From the NCBI GenBank assembly GCA_021773295.1, contig JAJFKI010000070.1, positions 1-38,321 of the forward strand: a stretch of DNA of 38,321 bases. The letters run 5' to 3'. This document shows, piece after piece, positions 16,105-24,606 of the stretch. Below the pieces are notes generated by a model that saw only the letters and a program-made list of their open reading frames with translations, did no database searches and was not told the DNA's origin. This stretch comes from Gammaproteobacteria bacterium (GTDB taxonomy: Bacteria > Pseudomonadota > Gammaproteobacteria > UBA1113). Position numbers and translations under genes: made by a program. The first letter of the stretch is position 1, and every line of letters starts with the position of its first letter.

Positions 16105-17233
16105 TAAACCCAAGTCCTATCAAACACTTTTTCAACATTTCATCTTCATGCTTCAATCGCACACAATACTGTGAATGCTCATACCGCCTTGGATATTCCC
16201 GCCGTAATCGTTTAAATTCACCCGCCATCGTGTTTTTATCAAGCGAGGCTAATGCTCTCAATGACAAATCATCCGCTTGCAGATTATAAGCCTCTTGCAG
16301 TACTTGCCACAAGGCTTGTTCCAAGCTCATCTTGGCATTATCAATCACTATCGTTTCGGGCGCTTTTGGCTGCAATTGCTCCCACATTACCTCAATGGGT
16401 GCTTGTAATCGTTCACATAATTGCTGATATATTTGGTAGCTGCTACGCAAACGCGCGGTATAAGAATAACCGGCGATATGGGGTGTAGCAATACTGGCTT
16501 GTGACAGTAATTCCTTAGAAATATCCGGTTCATTTTCCCAAACATCAATCACTGCGTGATCAACATTTCTTTGCGCTATCGCATTCAATAATGCTGTGGT
16601 ATCAATTATCGATCCTCTCGACGTATTCATCACAATACACTGCTCGAGTCTCGAGAAAAACTTAGCATCACATAAATGCCGTGTCGACCACTGATCTTCG
16701 GTATGCAAAGGACAATGAATAGAAATAATATCGGCTTGCTGTTGTAATTGTTCTAATGAGACTAAACCCTTAATGCCAGCCGCTTCTAAAGGCGGATCGT
16801 TTGCAATCACTACAAGCCCCAAGGCTTTTGCAAAACTGGCGACTTGTTTACCAACGGCGCCATAACCAATAATACCCAGCGTACGCTGTGATAATGGCAT
16901 ATTAAATTTATTAGCTAGCATCAATAAGGCATGCACCACATACTCTGCTACACTCACTGCATTACTACCAGCTGCTGACAAAACAGTAATACCTTTTGCA
17001 GCAGCTACTGTCCTATCAATATGATCAACTCCAGCCGTTGCTGTAGCAATGATTTTTAAAGCGCATTGTTGTAAGAGATCAGCATTCACTTTAACCGTTG
17101 AACGCGTCACTAAAATATCAGTTGTTTGTAAGGTTTGTGCATTAATTTCAGAATCACTCAAGACTTGCACGTCGCCAAACTGCGAGAATAAACGCTCGCC
17201 CGCAGTGACACTTTCACTACAAACAATACGCAT
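16100..17233 (-). CDS. pdxB: Erythronate-4-phosphate dehydrogenase
   Basis: 377 residues, the normal PdxB length. Oxidises 4-phosphoerythronate in pyridoxal phosphate synthesis. Begins MRIVCSESVTAGERLFSQFG, with NAD-binding GIIGYGAVGKQVASFAKALG (~120-140). The D-2-hydroxyacid dehydrogenase signature follows (NTSRGSIIDTTAL), then ENEPDI and the catalytic-His segment TPHIAGYSYTAR. The C-terminal ~90 residues are the PdxB dimerisation domain. Its ATG overlaps the pepP stop as TAATG, so the two are co-translated. This links PLP supply to a window with several PLP enzymes (kbl, gcvP). Insertion of pdxB into the pepP-ubiH cluster differs from the E. coli order. Confidence 0.88.
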   Translation of the reverse strand: MRIVCSESVTAGERLFSQFGDVQVLSDSEINAQTLQTTDILVTRSTVKVNADLLQQCALKIIATATAGVDHIDRTVAAAKGITVLSAAGSNAVSVAEYVVHALLMLANKFNMPLSQRTLGIIGYGAVGKQVASFAKALGLVVIANDPPLEAAGIKGLVSLEQLQQQADIISIHCPLHTEDQWSTRHLCDAKFFSRLEQCIVMNTSRGSIIDTTALLNAIAQRNVDHAVIDVWENEPDISKELLSQASIATPHIAGYSYTARLRSSYQIYQQLCERLQAPIEVMWEQLQPKAPETIVIDNAKMSLEQALWQVLQEAYNLQADDLSLRALASLDKNTMAGEFKRLRREYPRRYEHSQYCVRLKHEDEMLKKCLIGLGFS

Positions 17234-18537
17234 TAAGCGCCTGCCATTAATGCTTCTATATCCTCTATGGTTTTTGGTAAATCCTTACTGAGAACATCGC
17301 AACCCGTCGCAGTCACTAAAACATCATCTTCAATTCTAACGCCAATGTTCCACCATTTTTTATCAATCGCGTCATTGTCTGGTGCAAAATACAAACCCGG
17401 CTCTACCGTACATACCATGCCTGGTTCTAACACACGTGTTTTATTATCGATGCGGTAACTGCCTGCATCATGGGTATCCAAGCCCAGCCAGTGACCAGAG
17501 CGATGCATGTAAAAATCAAAATAGGCTTTGTTTTTTATTAAATTAGCTTTATCGCCTTGCAAAATCTCTAACGCTAATAAGCCTTCAACAAAAATGTCTA
17601 CCACGATGGCTTGCATCTCATCCCACACTAATCCTGGCTTAATGCTATCAATCACGGCGAGTTGCGCCTTTAACACTAATTGATAAATCTGTGTTTGGGC
17701 TTCACTAAACTTGCCATTTACTGGAAAGGTGCGCGTCACATCTGCTGAGTAGTTTTGATATTCAGCCCCAGCATCAATCAGCACCACGTCACCATCTATT
17801 AAAGGCTGATTATTATTAATATAATGCAAAATACAACTATTAGCGCCACTACCCACAATGCTTGTATAAGCAGGCCCACTGCAACCATTTTTCAAAAACG
17901 TATATTCAATTTCTGCTTGCAGTTGATATTCAAACAAGCCTGGCTTACACGTTTGCATCGCTCGCTTATGAGCTTCAACTGTAATTTCAGCTGCGATTCG
18001 CAAACATTGAATCTCATCATCACTTTTAAATAAGCGCATTTCATGGAGTACAGGGTTAAGATCAAAAAACTGGCGTGGCACAGAAACACCCTTACGAACT
18101 TGCATACGCAATTCATTTAGGCCCGTCATGATGTAGTCATCTAAGTTCGTATCATAGCCCAATGGGTAATAGACATTATCCACTGACTCTAATAACTCTG
18201 GCAAGTGATCGATAAAGTCATCGGTTTCATAACTTTTATCCGCGCCAAACTCTTTGACTGCACCTTTTTGCCCAGCACGTTTACCATTCCAAGTTTCCAT
18301 TAAAGGATCATTAGGACGGTTATACAATATATAATACGGTTTACCATCTTTATGCATTAACACCATGAAGGCTTCGGGCTCATTTAAACCCGTTAAATAA
18401 TAAAAATCACTTTGCTGTCGAAATGGGTAAGGCGAATCACCATTGCGAACAACTTCATGACTTGAGGATAAAATCACAATAGCATCTGCCCCGACTTGTT
18501 CTAATAATCTTTGTCGCCTTGTTGCAAACTCTTGCAT
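17233..18537 (-). CDS. pepP: Xaa-Pro aminopeptidase P
   Basis: 434 residues, close to the family's ~440. Removes N-terminal residues preceding proline, in the cytoplasm, using two Mn ions. The pita-bread metal ligands are visible in order: DAGAEYQNYSADVTRTFP (two Asp), HRSGHWLGLDTHD (His), EPGMVCTVEPGLY (Glu) and GVRIEDDVLVT (Glu). The N-terminal creatinase-like domain includes VILSSSHEVVRNGDSPYPFRQ and SDFYYLTGLNEPEAF, typical of PepP. It starts 9 nt after the ygfB stop and ends overlapping the pdxB start. Confidence 0.9.
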   Translation of the reverse strand: MQEFATRRQRLLEQVGADAIVILSSSHEVVRNGDSPYPFRQQSDFYYLTGLNEPEAFMVLMHKDGKPYYILYNRPNDPLMETWNGKRAGQKGAVKEFGADKSYETDDFIDHLPELLESVDNVYYPLGYDTNLDDYIMTGLNELRMQVRKGVSVPRQFFDLNPVLHEMRLFKSDDEIQCLRIAAEITVEAHKRAMQTCKPGLFEYQLQAEIEYTFLKNGCSGPAYTSIVGSGANSCILHYINNNQPLIDGDVVLIDAGAEYQNYSADVTRTFPVNGKFSEAQTQIYQLVLKAQLAVIDSIKPGLVWDEMQAIVVDIFVEGLLALEILQGDKANLIKNKAYFDFYMHRSGHWLGLDTHDAGSYRIDNKTRVLEPGMVCTVEPGLYFAPDNDAIDKKWWNIGVRIEDDVLVTATGCDVLSKDLPKTIEDIEALMAGA

Positions 18538-18546
18538 ACTTACTCC

Positions 18547-19137
18547 TTAATGTATGGTGCTAGATCCGGCATGGGTATTACTGGCGCTTTGATTAATTTC
18601 ACTGAAAATCATTAACACCACCATGCGAACATATTCACTCACTTCAAAAAAAGCGGACTCATCACTTTCATCAAACTCAATCAAATCATAATCAATGTCG
18701 GCAATTTCTGCCAAACGATTAATCGCCACGTAAGCATCCACCGATAAACGATCATTAATCGTTTCTATATCGTCAGATAATTCCAAGCCGGTGATAAAAC
18801 CATGGCACCAATTACCTAACTCCATGGAACGTTTATCCAAGGCAGTATTATCTTCGGGTAATAATAATTGAAAATCAAACTCCATGGCGGTCAAGCGATT
18901 AAAAGAATAATCCAGCAGCGATTGCAAAATCTTGCCCTGCTTCTTACTCAAATGGATATCTTTATCGGGAAAACCAATAGCTTTTGCTGCCCAATCCTCG
19001 CTGTCTAATTCATGTTGACCCAGGCAGATAATAGCGCACAATAAGCCATGGACTTCCGCCGGGGTAATAAGAGAGTGGACTTCTTCCAGCACTTCTTCCA
19101 CTGTTAAATAGGTTGGCAATTCGATTAATTTTTGCAT
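18547..19137 (-). CDS. ygfB: YgfB, UPF0149 family protein
   Basis: 196 residues from the ATG at 19137 (MQKLIELPTYLTVEEVLEEV), which matches the usual ~190-residue length. An ATG at 19167 would add 10 residues and has no better ribosome site. UPF0149 features: TPAEVHGLLCAIICLG, LDKRSMELGNWCHGFITGLEL, and VAINRLAEIADIDYDLIEF followed by SAFFEVSEYVRMVVLMIFSE. The molecular role is poorly defined in most species. First gene of the ygfB-pepP-pdxB-ubiH-ubiI run, divergent from the ZapB-like gene. Confidence 0.8.
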   Translation of the reverse strand: MQKLIELPTYLTVEEVLEEVHSLITPAEVHGLLCAIICLGQHELDSEDWAAKAIGFPDKDIHLSKKQGKILQSLLDYSFNRLTAMEFDFQLLLPEDNTALDKRSMELGNWCHGFITGLELSDDIETINDRLSVDAYVAINRLAEIADIDYDLIEFDESDESAFFEVSEYVRMVVLMIFSEINQSASNTHAGSSTIH

Positions 19138-19247
19138 GACATTGTTACCATTATTCAAAAGGAACATATTCTATCACGGCAACATGGCCTATAGAGAAAA
19201 AATATGTCACAATCATCCTAGAAATGGCAGTTGAACAAGGTACAGAC

Positions 19248-19451
19248 ATGGATTTTCCTAAAATATTTACAGAATTAGAAGAACAAGCCGAAGTAATGAT
19301 CGAGACTTGTAAAACTATAAAACAAGAAAATGAACGATTGAAGGCAGAATGCTGTGAGTTGCGCTCAAAAAACAAACAGGTCGTCGAAAGAGTTTCAAAA
19401 ATTATCCGCCAATTAAAAACTGTAGCAGAAGTAGAACATTATGAGCAATGA
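19248..19451 (+). CDS. TIGR02449/ZapB-like coiled-coil protein
   Basis: 67 residues from the ATG at 19248, which has an AAGGT Shine-Dalgarno 8 nt upstream; the ATG at 19224 would add eight residues. Almost wholly a coiled coil (FTELEEQAEVMIETCKTIKQENERLKAE), as in the small ZapB-like family that sits directly before zapA in many gammaproteobacteria. It overlaps zapA by 11 nt. Probably a division-ring accessory factor; inferred from position and shape. Confidence 0.7.
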   Translation: MDFPKIFTELEEQAEVMIETCKTIKQENERLKAECCELRSKNKQVVERVSKIIRQLKTVAEVEHYEQ

Positions 19452-19737
19452 TACTCACACCATCTATTTACTCAGCAAACCCTTCCAAATCAAAGCCACC
19501 CAAGAAGAGCTGAGCAATCTGCAACAAACTGCCTCCTATTTAGACAGCGTCCTACGCACCATTAAACAAACCTCCCGCAAACCAGCCAATTTCGAGAACC
19601 TCATTCTTACCGCTGCCCTCAACCTCGCTGATGAATTATTACAAATAAAAAATGCCTCACAACCAGATTACCAAGCTATCGACGATAGGCTAGAACGGTT
19701 GAAGGATAAGATGGCAGATGTGTTGGTGGAAGCATAA
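19441..19737 (+). CDS. zapA: Cell division protein ZapA
   Basis: 98 residues, the normal ZapA size. The N-terminal globular part (YLLSKPFQIKATQEELSNLQQTASYLDSVLRTIKQT) and the following helix with NLILTAALNLADELLQI fit ZapA, which cross-links FtsZ protofilaments at midcell. The start overlaps the ZapB-like gene. In many gammaproteobacteria 6S RNA and ygfA follow directly; here a toxin-antitoxin-like pair on the other strand intervenes. Confidence 0.88.
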   Translation: MSNDTHTIYLLSKPFQIKATQEELSNLQQTASYLDSVLRTIKQTSRKPANFENLILTAALNLADELLQIKNASQPDYQAIDDRLERLKDKMADVLVEA

Positions 19738-19774
19738 ATAATATTTTTTCAAAGACTCATAGCAAAAGATCTCT

Positions 19775-20314
19775 CTATGCAGCTATTTTCCTCAAAAGCT
19801 CATGCCTTTTTTTTCTATCTGCTTTATTACGTTCTTCTAAGGCTGAATTAATATTTTCAATAAACTTGGCCTCATACACTAAGTCATGATTATCAATTAG
19901 GCCAGTTTCATAAAGCCACAAGGTTACTTCACTCCATCGCCATAAGGGGGATTTTGCGGATAATTTCATGGTAGGACTTGGAAAAGGTACTTTTACTCTT
20001 CGTTCCCCCTTAACCCATAAAGAGACTAGCTGTCTTTTTCTCTCCAAACGGTTTGCAATATCTGTTTCGCTGACCCATTCATCAGGACCAACATGGACAA
20101 CGGTAGCATTTAAAGAAGATGATTCTACATCTTTGATAGCAGATATAATAGCGTCTTCTAAGGTCTCTGCCTCACGATCAAAATCTAAATAGACTGTACC
20201 ATTGCGAAAGTTAATAAGAGCATCATCGCAATGATAGTCGTATAGAATATCTTCCAAATCAGGGGTGTTTTCATTTACACCCCTTAATACTAACCTAAAA
20301 CAATAAGTGTTCAT
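19775..20314 (-). CDS. HTH antitoxin-like partner of the small upstream protein
   Basis: 179 residues from the ATG at 20314, chosen because GGAGG lies 9 nt upstream; an ATG at 20329 lies directly after the toxin stop but has no ribosome site. The N-terminal ~75 residues (FRLVLRGVNENTPDLEDILYDYHCDDALINF, VYLDFDREAETLEDAI) form an alpha/beta unit. Then comes a helix-turn-helix (WVSETDIANRLERKRQLVSLWVKGER) and the segment SPLWRWSEVTLWLYETGL, which I recall from small DNA-binding proteins of unknown role. It is translated right after the toxin-like gene from the same promoter. Antitoxin/autorepressor function is inferred from layout and the operator palindrome, not from a known match. Confidence 0.55.
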   Translation of the reverse strand: MNTYCFRLVLRGVNENTPDLEDILYDYHCDDALINFRNGTVYLDFDREAETLEDAIISAIKDVESSSLNATVVHVGPDEWVSETDIANRLERKRQLVSLWVKGERRVKVPFPSPTMKLSAKSPLWRWSEVTLWLYETGLIDNHDLVYEAKFIENINSALEERNKADRKKRHELLRKIAA

Positions 20315-20329
20315 ATTGGTACCCTCCAT

Positions 20330-20560
20330 CTAATGCGAGCAAGCATCAACACGCTTTCGAATTTGTTTAGCATGGTTATACCCATTTCGAGGAGTTGACC
20401 ATACCGAAATCATACAACCATCCCTACTACCAGCGAGGCAGAGTATTCTCCCCCAGCAATGGGCTGATTTACCAGCTTTCTGATAACACCACCCACGTTG
20501 TTCAGCATACTGAACAGCTTCTTCAATAGTTTTATTAGGATGTTGTTTTCTTGAAGCCAC
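20330..20560 (-). CDS. HicA-like small toxin candidate
   Basis: 76 residues starting at GTG (20560); an in-frame stop lies just upstream, so no longer start exists. Basic at the start (ASRKQHPNKTIEEAVQYAEQRGW). Then AGKSAHCWGRILC, VWSTPRNGYNHAKQIRKRVDAC. The layout resembles HicA mRNA interferases (helix, Trp, G-K/S-x-H segment, strand), with His in GKSAH as the candidate catalytic residue. Five Cys and paired Cys-His positions are unusual for HicA. Toxin-first, antitoxin-second order also matches hicAB. It is transcribed from the promoter at 20586-20614. Confidence 0.5.
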   Translation of the reverse strand: MASRKQHPNKTIEEAVQYAEQRGWCYQKAGKSAHCWGRILCLAGSRDGCMISVWSTPRNGYNHAKQIRKRVDACSH

Positions 20561-20585
20561 TGTTTACTTTTAATCCATATGGCAG

Positions 20586-20616
20586 AGTATAGAACCAATG
20601 TTGACATATGTCAACA
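20586..20616 (-). promoter_or_regulatory. Promoter and operator-like palindrome of the toxin-antitoxin pair
   Basis: On the minus strand there is a perfect TTGACA (20609-20614), 17-nt spacer and TATACT (20586-20591). The -35 is embedded in the perfect 18-bp palindrome TGTTGACATATGTCAACA (20599-20616). A dimeric repressor bound there would block RNA polymerase. The start codon is 26 nt from the -10. Confidence 0.7.
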
Positions 20617-20738
20617 AAAATACTTGGGATAACCTAAGGGCGCCCCACAAACTATAGCATTACATTATAATCTATAAAAACATATTTTTAAATATTTCAA
20701 TGAGTTGCTCAAAGATTACGCCCATCTTTTAAAATCAG

Positions 20739-20768
20739 TTAGCAATTCACCCTATGTTCTAGTATGAT
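20739..20768 (+). promoter_or_regulatory. Promoter of 6S RNA
   Basis: TATGAT (20763-20768) with a weak TTAGCA -35 (20739-20744, 18-nt spacer) places the transcription start near 20775-20777, which agrees with the 5' end of the RNA's closing stem. Confidence 0.45.
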
Positions 20769-20776
20769 CATTATCC

Positions 20777-20963
20777 GATGTCGTCTAGACAGCTCGAAAT
20801 TAAGTCATTGTTGCTGAACCGTTATTTCTATATGAAATGGGCGTCGAAAGTCGTCGCTGTTGTGCATGCCCTTCACGGGGAAGCCTGATGCGGCAGGGAG
20901 ACACCCACCTGGGCTATTGGGTTCAGGGCAACGATAACTGAAAACGACTGTTTGGATGGCATC
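20777..20963 (+). ncRNA. ssrS: 6S RNA
   Basis: About 187 nt, near the E. coli length of 184. The terminal stem pairs GATGTCGTCTAGACAG (from 20777) with CTGTTTGGATGGCATC (to 20963), with G-U wobbles. Internal features fit 6S RNA: CTGAACCGTTATTTC, TGCATGCCCTTCACGGGGAAGCC and GGGTTCAGGG. It stands directly before ygfA, as in most gammaproteobacteria. It binds sigma70 RNA polymerase through its open-promoter-like central bubble and damps transcription in stationary phase. The ends are estimated from the stem. Confidence 0.8.
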
Positions 20964-20991
20964 TTTTATTTTTCATATGAATGAGACGTCC

Positions 20992-21585
20992 ATGGACAAA
21001 GCTCAATTACGCCAACAATTCAGAAAACGCCGTCAAGCGCTCACTCATGAGCAAATAAACGCAGCCTCTGAAAAATTATTTCAAAACATATTACACTTAT
21101 CTGAGTTTCAACAAGCCAAACATATCGCGGTTTACTCTGCCCATGATAACGAAATTAATCCATCACTCATCATTGAAGAAGTGTTTAGAAAAAATAAACA
21201 CTGTTATCTTCCTATTATTAATCCTGACGGCTCTAACACCTTACTCTTTTCACACTATCAACAAGACACCCCACTCACCAAAAACAAATATGGCATCAAC
21301 AGACCCGTTTATGATCCGACAACGATTTTCAACACCAATGAACTTGATCTTGTCCTGCTGCCACTCGTGGCGTTCGATAAGCAATGCCATCGCATTGGTT
21401 TTGGCGGCGGTTACTATGATAAAACGTTTTCATTCAAACACCATGATGCCTTTAGTAAACCCACGTTATTCGGCTTAGCCTTTGATTTACAACGCGTAGA
21501 AAAAATCAATGAAGACACATGGGACATTCCTTTAAGAGGCATCATTACCGAAGAAAAAATTTATAAAAGAGGAAAAAACCAATGA
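20992..21585 (+). CDS. ygfA: 5-formyltetrahydrofolate cyclo-ligase
   Basis: 197 residues from the ATG at 20992 (MDKAQLRQQFRKRRQAL), the usual family start; upstream ATGs at 20956 and 20977 would run into the 3' end of 6S RNA. Converts 5-formyl-THF to 5,10-methenyl-THF with ATP. The diagnostic segment LPLVAFDKQCHRIGFGGGYYDKTF lies near residue 120-140, and the basic N-terminal helix binds ATP. It is probably processed from a joint ssrS-ygfA transcript. The stop overlaps the next gene's start as ATGA. Functionally it connects with the glycine cleavage genes further right, which produce the same folate pool. Confidence 0.88.
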   Translation: MDKAQLRQQFRKRRQALTHEQINAASEKLFQNILHLSEFQQAKHIAVYSAHDNEINPSLIIEEVFRKNKHCYLPIINPDGSNTLLFSHYQQDTPLTKNKYGINRPVYDPTTIFNTNELDLVLLPLVAFDKQCHRIGFGGGYYDKTFSFKHHDAFSKPTLFGLAFDLQRVEKINEDTWDIPLRGIITEEKIYKRGKNQ

Positions 21586-22049
21586 ACTACTGGCTCATGA
21601 AATCAGAACCTGAGGTCTTTGGCATCGATGATTTAAAAGCAAGGCCCAATAAAACCGAACCTTGGGATGGTGTACGCAATTACCAAGCTCGCAACATGAT
21701 GCGCGATGACATGAAAAAAGGCGACTTAGTCTTCTTCTATCATTCCAATTGCAAACCACCCGGTATCGCAGGCACCATGACTGTCGTTCAAGAAAGCTAC
21801 CCCGATCACACGGCACTTGATCCTGACTGTAAGTATTACGATCCAAAAGCCTCTGAAGAAAACCCACGCTGGTTCATGGTGGACATAAAATTCAAAAAGA
21901 AATTCAAACAATTCATTTCCTTAGACGAATTAAAACAAATTCCCGCCTTAAACACCATGAAAATCCTACAAAAAGGCAATCGTTTATCAATTACTCCGGT
22001 GACAAAAAAAGAATGGGATACCGTCTTAAAATTAGCGGGTGAAAGTTAA
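21582..22049 (+). CDS. EVE domain protein (thymocyte nuclear protein 1-like)
   Basis: 155 residues consisting of one EVE (PUA-like) domain. Begins MNYWLMKSEPEVFGIDDLKA, then WDGVRNYQARNMMRD, KKGDLVFFYHSNCKPPGIAGTM, and ends NRLSITPVTKKEWDTVLKLA. This is the standard EVE pattern; the aromatic pocket in the family binds modified bases in DNA or RNA. Translationally coupled to ygfA (ATGA overlap), a frequent neighbourhood. The cellular role in bacteria is uncertain. Confidence 0.88.
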   Translation: MNYWLMKSEPEVFGIDDLKARPNKTEPWDGVRNYQARNMMRDDMKKGDLVFFYHSNCKPPGIAGTMTVVQESYPDHTALDPDCKYYDPKASEENPRWFMVDIKFKKKFKQFISLDELKQIPALNTMKILQKGNRLSITPVTKKEWDTVLKLAGES

Positions 22050-22058
22050 CTTATTTTA

Positions 22059-22088
22059 CCTCCCACCCTCAGCTCGCAAGGGGGGAGG
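22059..22088. repeat. Imperfect hairpin repeat downstream of the EVE gene
   Basis: CCTCCC-A-CCCT pairs with AGGG-GGGAGG around a 9-nt loop. It begins 10 nt after the EVE stop. No T-run follows on either strand, so it is read as an intergenic repeat that may also help end transcripts. Confidence 0.45.
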
Positions 22089-22158
22089 GGATAATACGTT
22101 CAAATTCTTCAGGCACATAAAGTAAGAAACGCTTAATAACATCAGTGCGGCACAAAGA

Positions 22159-22178
22159 GGGCGGTTCGCGAACCGCCC
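22159..22178. repeat. 20-bp perfect palindrome
   Basis: GGGCGGTTCGCGAACCGCCC is fully self-complementary and is followed by CTACATTTTTT. On the plus strand the stem followed by CTACATTTTTT could work as an intrinsic terminator for ygfA-EVE. Its G+C content contrasts with the surroundings. Confidence 0.55.
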
Positions 22179-22270
22179 CTACATTTTTTATCACCATTCG
22201 CCGTACAAAAAAACTCGATCTGCCACCCCCCTACCCACACGCCCAGCAAGGGAATTGTGATATTCTCGAC

Positions 22271-22369
22271 GCAGTATTGTGCGCGGGCCGGGGGGTCCCC
22301 CCAATAAAGGGCAGGGGGGCGGAGGCCGACGAGCCATTGGGGGTAACCCCTGCCCGCGCACAATACTGC
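22271..22369. repeat. 99-bp G+C-rich inverted-repeat element
   Basis: Perfect 18-bp terminal inverted repeats GCAGTATTGTGCGCGGGC (22271-22288) and its complement (22352-22369) enclose a very G+C-rich core with nested palindromes (GGGGGGTCCCCCC, GGGCAGGGG with CCCCTGCCC). Outside them TGTGATA (8 nt to the left) and TATCACA (immediately right) extend the symmetry. It has no coding capacity. It looks like a MITE or large REP-type element and, with the two preceding repeats, fills the 344-bp gap between convergent EVE and tdh. Confidence 0.6.
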
Positions 22370-22393
22370 TATCACACCAATCAAAGATCCACA

Positions 22394-23416
22394 CTACCAC
22401 TCTAAAATAACTTTCCCACAATTCCCTTGCATCAACGCCCCAAATGCATTTTCATAATCATCCGCAGCAAAGCGATGAGTAATCACAGCAGAAACATCCA
22501 CCCCGCTTTTGATCATGCTCTCCATCTTATACCAAGTTTCAAACATTTCCCGACCATAAATACCCTTAATGGTTAATCCTTTAAAAATAATTTCATCCCA
22601 ATTCACTTCTGTTTTGTGGGGCGGAATGCCTAGCACACTAATATAGGCACCGTAGTTAGTCACTTGTAATAGCAAATCCATGGCGCTCGACTGTCCTGAC
22701 ATTTCCATGCCAACATCAAAGCCTTCAACAATACCCATCTTAGCCATTAAATCTGTCAATGATGTTTCATTCGGATTAATCGCTCTGTCAGCACCCATTT
22801 GCTCTGCAAGTTGTAAACGGTAAGGGTTAAGATCTGTGATAACTACGTAACGAGCACCCGCATGGCGGGCAATTTTCACTGCCATTAAACCAATAGGGCC
22901 GGCACCGGTAATTAAAACATCTTCACCCACCATATCAAAGGATAAAGCCGTATGCGTCGCGTTACCAAAGGGATCTAGAATAGAGCCGACTTCGTCACTG
23001 ATGATGTCAGATAATTTAAAGGCATTCACTGCAGGAATTGCTAAATACTCGGCAAAACAACCCGGGCAATTCACACCAATACCAACGGTGTTACGACACA
23101 AATGTCTTTTGCCTCCACGGCAATTGCGACAATGACCACAGGTTAAGTGCCCTTCGCCAGACACTCTATCACCAATATCAAATCCTTTAACAGCATCGCC
23201 AATTTCAACCACTTCGCCCATGAATTCATGGCCGACCACCATCGGTACTGGAATGGTTTTTTGTGCCCATTCATCCCATTTATAAATATGCAAATCAGTG
23301 CCGCAAATGGCTGTTTTTTTAATTTTAATCAATAAATCATTGTGGCCGATTTTAGGCTTTTCAACCTCCTGTAACCACAAGCCTGGCTCTGCTTTTAACT
23401 TTACTAACGCTTTCAT
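22394..23416 (-). CDS. tdh: L-threonine 3-dehydrogenase
   Basis: 340 residues, matching E. coli Tdh (341). Oxidises threonine to 2-amino-3-oxobutanoate with NAD. Catalytic zinc ligands C38 (AICGTDLH), H63 and E64 ([11 protein letters not shown]). The structural zinc lobe has four Cys ([19 protein letters not shown]). The NAD site is [22 protein letters not shown]. Its ATG overlaps the kbl stop as TAATG, and the two form the classic kbl-tdh operon in which the unstable product passes to Kbl. Confidence 0.95.
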   Translation of the reverse strand: MKALVKLKAEPGLWLQEVEKPKIGHNDLLIKIKKTAICGTDLHIYKWDEWAQKTIPVPMVVGHEFMGEVVEIGDAVKGFDIGDRVSGEGHLTCGHCRNCRGGKRHLCRNTVGIGVNCPGCFAEYLAIPAVNAFKLSDIISDEVGSILDPFGNATHTALSFDMVGEDVLITGAGPIGLMAVKIARHAGARYVVITDLNPYRLQLAEQMGADRAINPNETSLTDLMAKMGIVEGFDVGMEMSGQSSAMDLLLQVTNYGAYISVLGIPPHKTEVNWDEIIFKGLTIKGIYGREMFETWYKMESMIKSGVDVSAVITHRFAADDYENAFGALMQGNCGKVILEW

Positions 23417-24606
23417 TAAGCAATCACTCCTAATTCTTTACCCACTTTAGCAAATGCTGCAATGGCGCGGTCTAGTTGGTCTTTAGTGTGTGCCGCTGAC
23501 ATTTGTGTGCGAATACGTGCTGCACCTTTTGGCACAACGGGATAAGAAAATCCAATGACATAGATCCCTTCTTTTAACAAAGCATCAGCCATTGCGCCGG
23601 CTAATTTAGCATCGCCTAGCATCACTGGAATAATGGCATGATGACCCGGCACCAAATCAAAGCCTAAAGCAGACATTTCTGCACGGAAATATTCACTGTT
23701 TTCATGCAAACGTTTGCGCAAATCATCGCTACCTTCTAAGATATCTAATACTTTAATCGAAGTCGCTGCAATCATGGGTGCTAAGCTATTGGAAAATAAA
23801 TAAGGACGAGAACGATTACGCAACCATTCAATAATTTCCTTATGGGCACTGGTATAACCACCCGATGCGCCGCCCAAGGCTTTGCCCAAGGTACCGGTAA
23901 TAATATCAACACGTCCCATGACGCTGCAGTCTTCATGAGTGCCGCGACCTTTTTCACCCATGAATCCAACAGCGTGAGAATCATCTACCATGACTAAGGC
24001 ATTATATTTGTCGGCCAAATCACAAACCCCCGCAAGATTAGCAACAATACCATCCATGGAAAACACACCATCGGTCGCAATCAATTTAAACCGCGCATCG
24101 CCCGCTTCTTTTAACTTGGTTTCTAAGTCTTGCATATTATTATTGGCATAACGAAAACGTTTCGCTTTACACAATCGTACACCATCAATAATGGAAGCAT
24201 GATTGAGGCTATCGCTAATCACCGCATCCTCTGGTCCTAATAAAGTTTCAAACAAACCACCGTTGGCATCAAAACAAGAGGAATATAAAATCGTGTCTTC
24301 CATACCCAAAAAATCAGACATGCGTCGTTCTAATTCCTTATGAATCGTTTGAGTACCACAAATAAAACGCACCGATGACATGCCAAACCCATACTCATCT
24401 AAGGCTTTTTGCGCGGCGCTGACAAGCTCTGGATGATTAGACAGTCCCAAATAATTATTAGCACAAAAATTAATGACATGCTCACCCGTGGTGATACCTA
24501 TGTCTGCTTGCTGAGGCGTGGTGATGACACGTTCGTACTTATAGAGACCTTGTTCTTTTAAGCTTTGGGTTTCTTTGCTTAAGTGATCGAGAAATGCTTG
24601 GTTCAT
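23416..24606 (-). CDS. kbl: 2-amino-3-ketobutyrate CoA ligase (glycine C-acetyltransferase)
   Basis: 396 residues (E. coli 398). A PLP enzyme of the alpha-oxoamine synthase family that splits 2-amino-3-oxobutanoate with CoA into glycine and acetyl-CoA. Shows [17 protein letters not shown], the PLP Asp segment [20 protein letters not shown], and the lysine segment [19 protein letters not shown] strong GGAGG lies 6 nt before the ATG. First gene of kbl-tdh; the glycine it makes can feed the gcv operon in this same window. Confidence 0.95.
   Translation of the reverse strand: MNQAFLDHLSKETQSLKEQGLYKYERVITTPQQADIGITTGEHVINFCANNYLGLSNHPELVSAAQKALDEYGFGMSSVRFICGTQTIHKELERRMSDFLGMEDTILYSSCFDANGGLFETLLGPEDAVISDSLNHASIIDGVRLCKAKRFRYANNNMQDLETKLKEAGDARFKLIATDGVFSMDGIVANLAGVCDLADKYNALVMVDDSHAVGFMGEKGRGTHEDCSVMGRVDIITGTLGKALGGASGGYTSAHKEIIEWLRNRSRPYLFSNSLAPMIAATSIKVLDILEGSDDLRKRLHENSEYFRAEMSALGFDLVPGHHAIIPVMLGDAKLAGAMADALLKEGIYVIGFSYPVVPKGAARIRTQMSAAHTKDQLDRAIAAFAKVGKELGVIA

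Noticed and set aside
21143..21478. 111-codon frame inside ygfA
   Set aside because: Alternate frame of a well-supported gene with clear family motifs.
22142..22421. Overlapping 76-86 codon frames on both strands between the EVE gene and tdh
   Set aside because: They are translations of palindromic G+C-rich repeats, open in several frames because of their composition.
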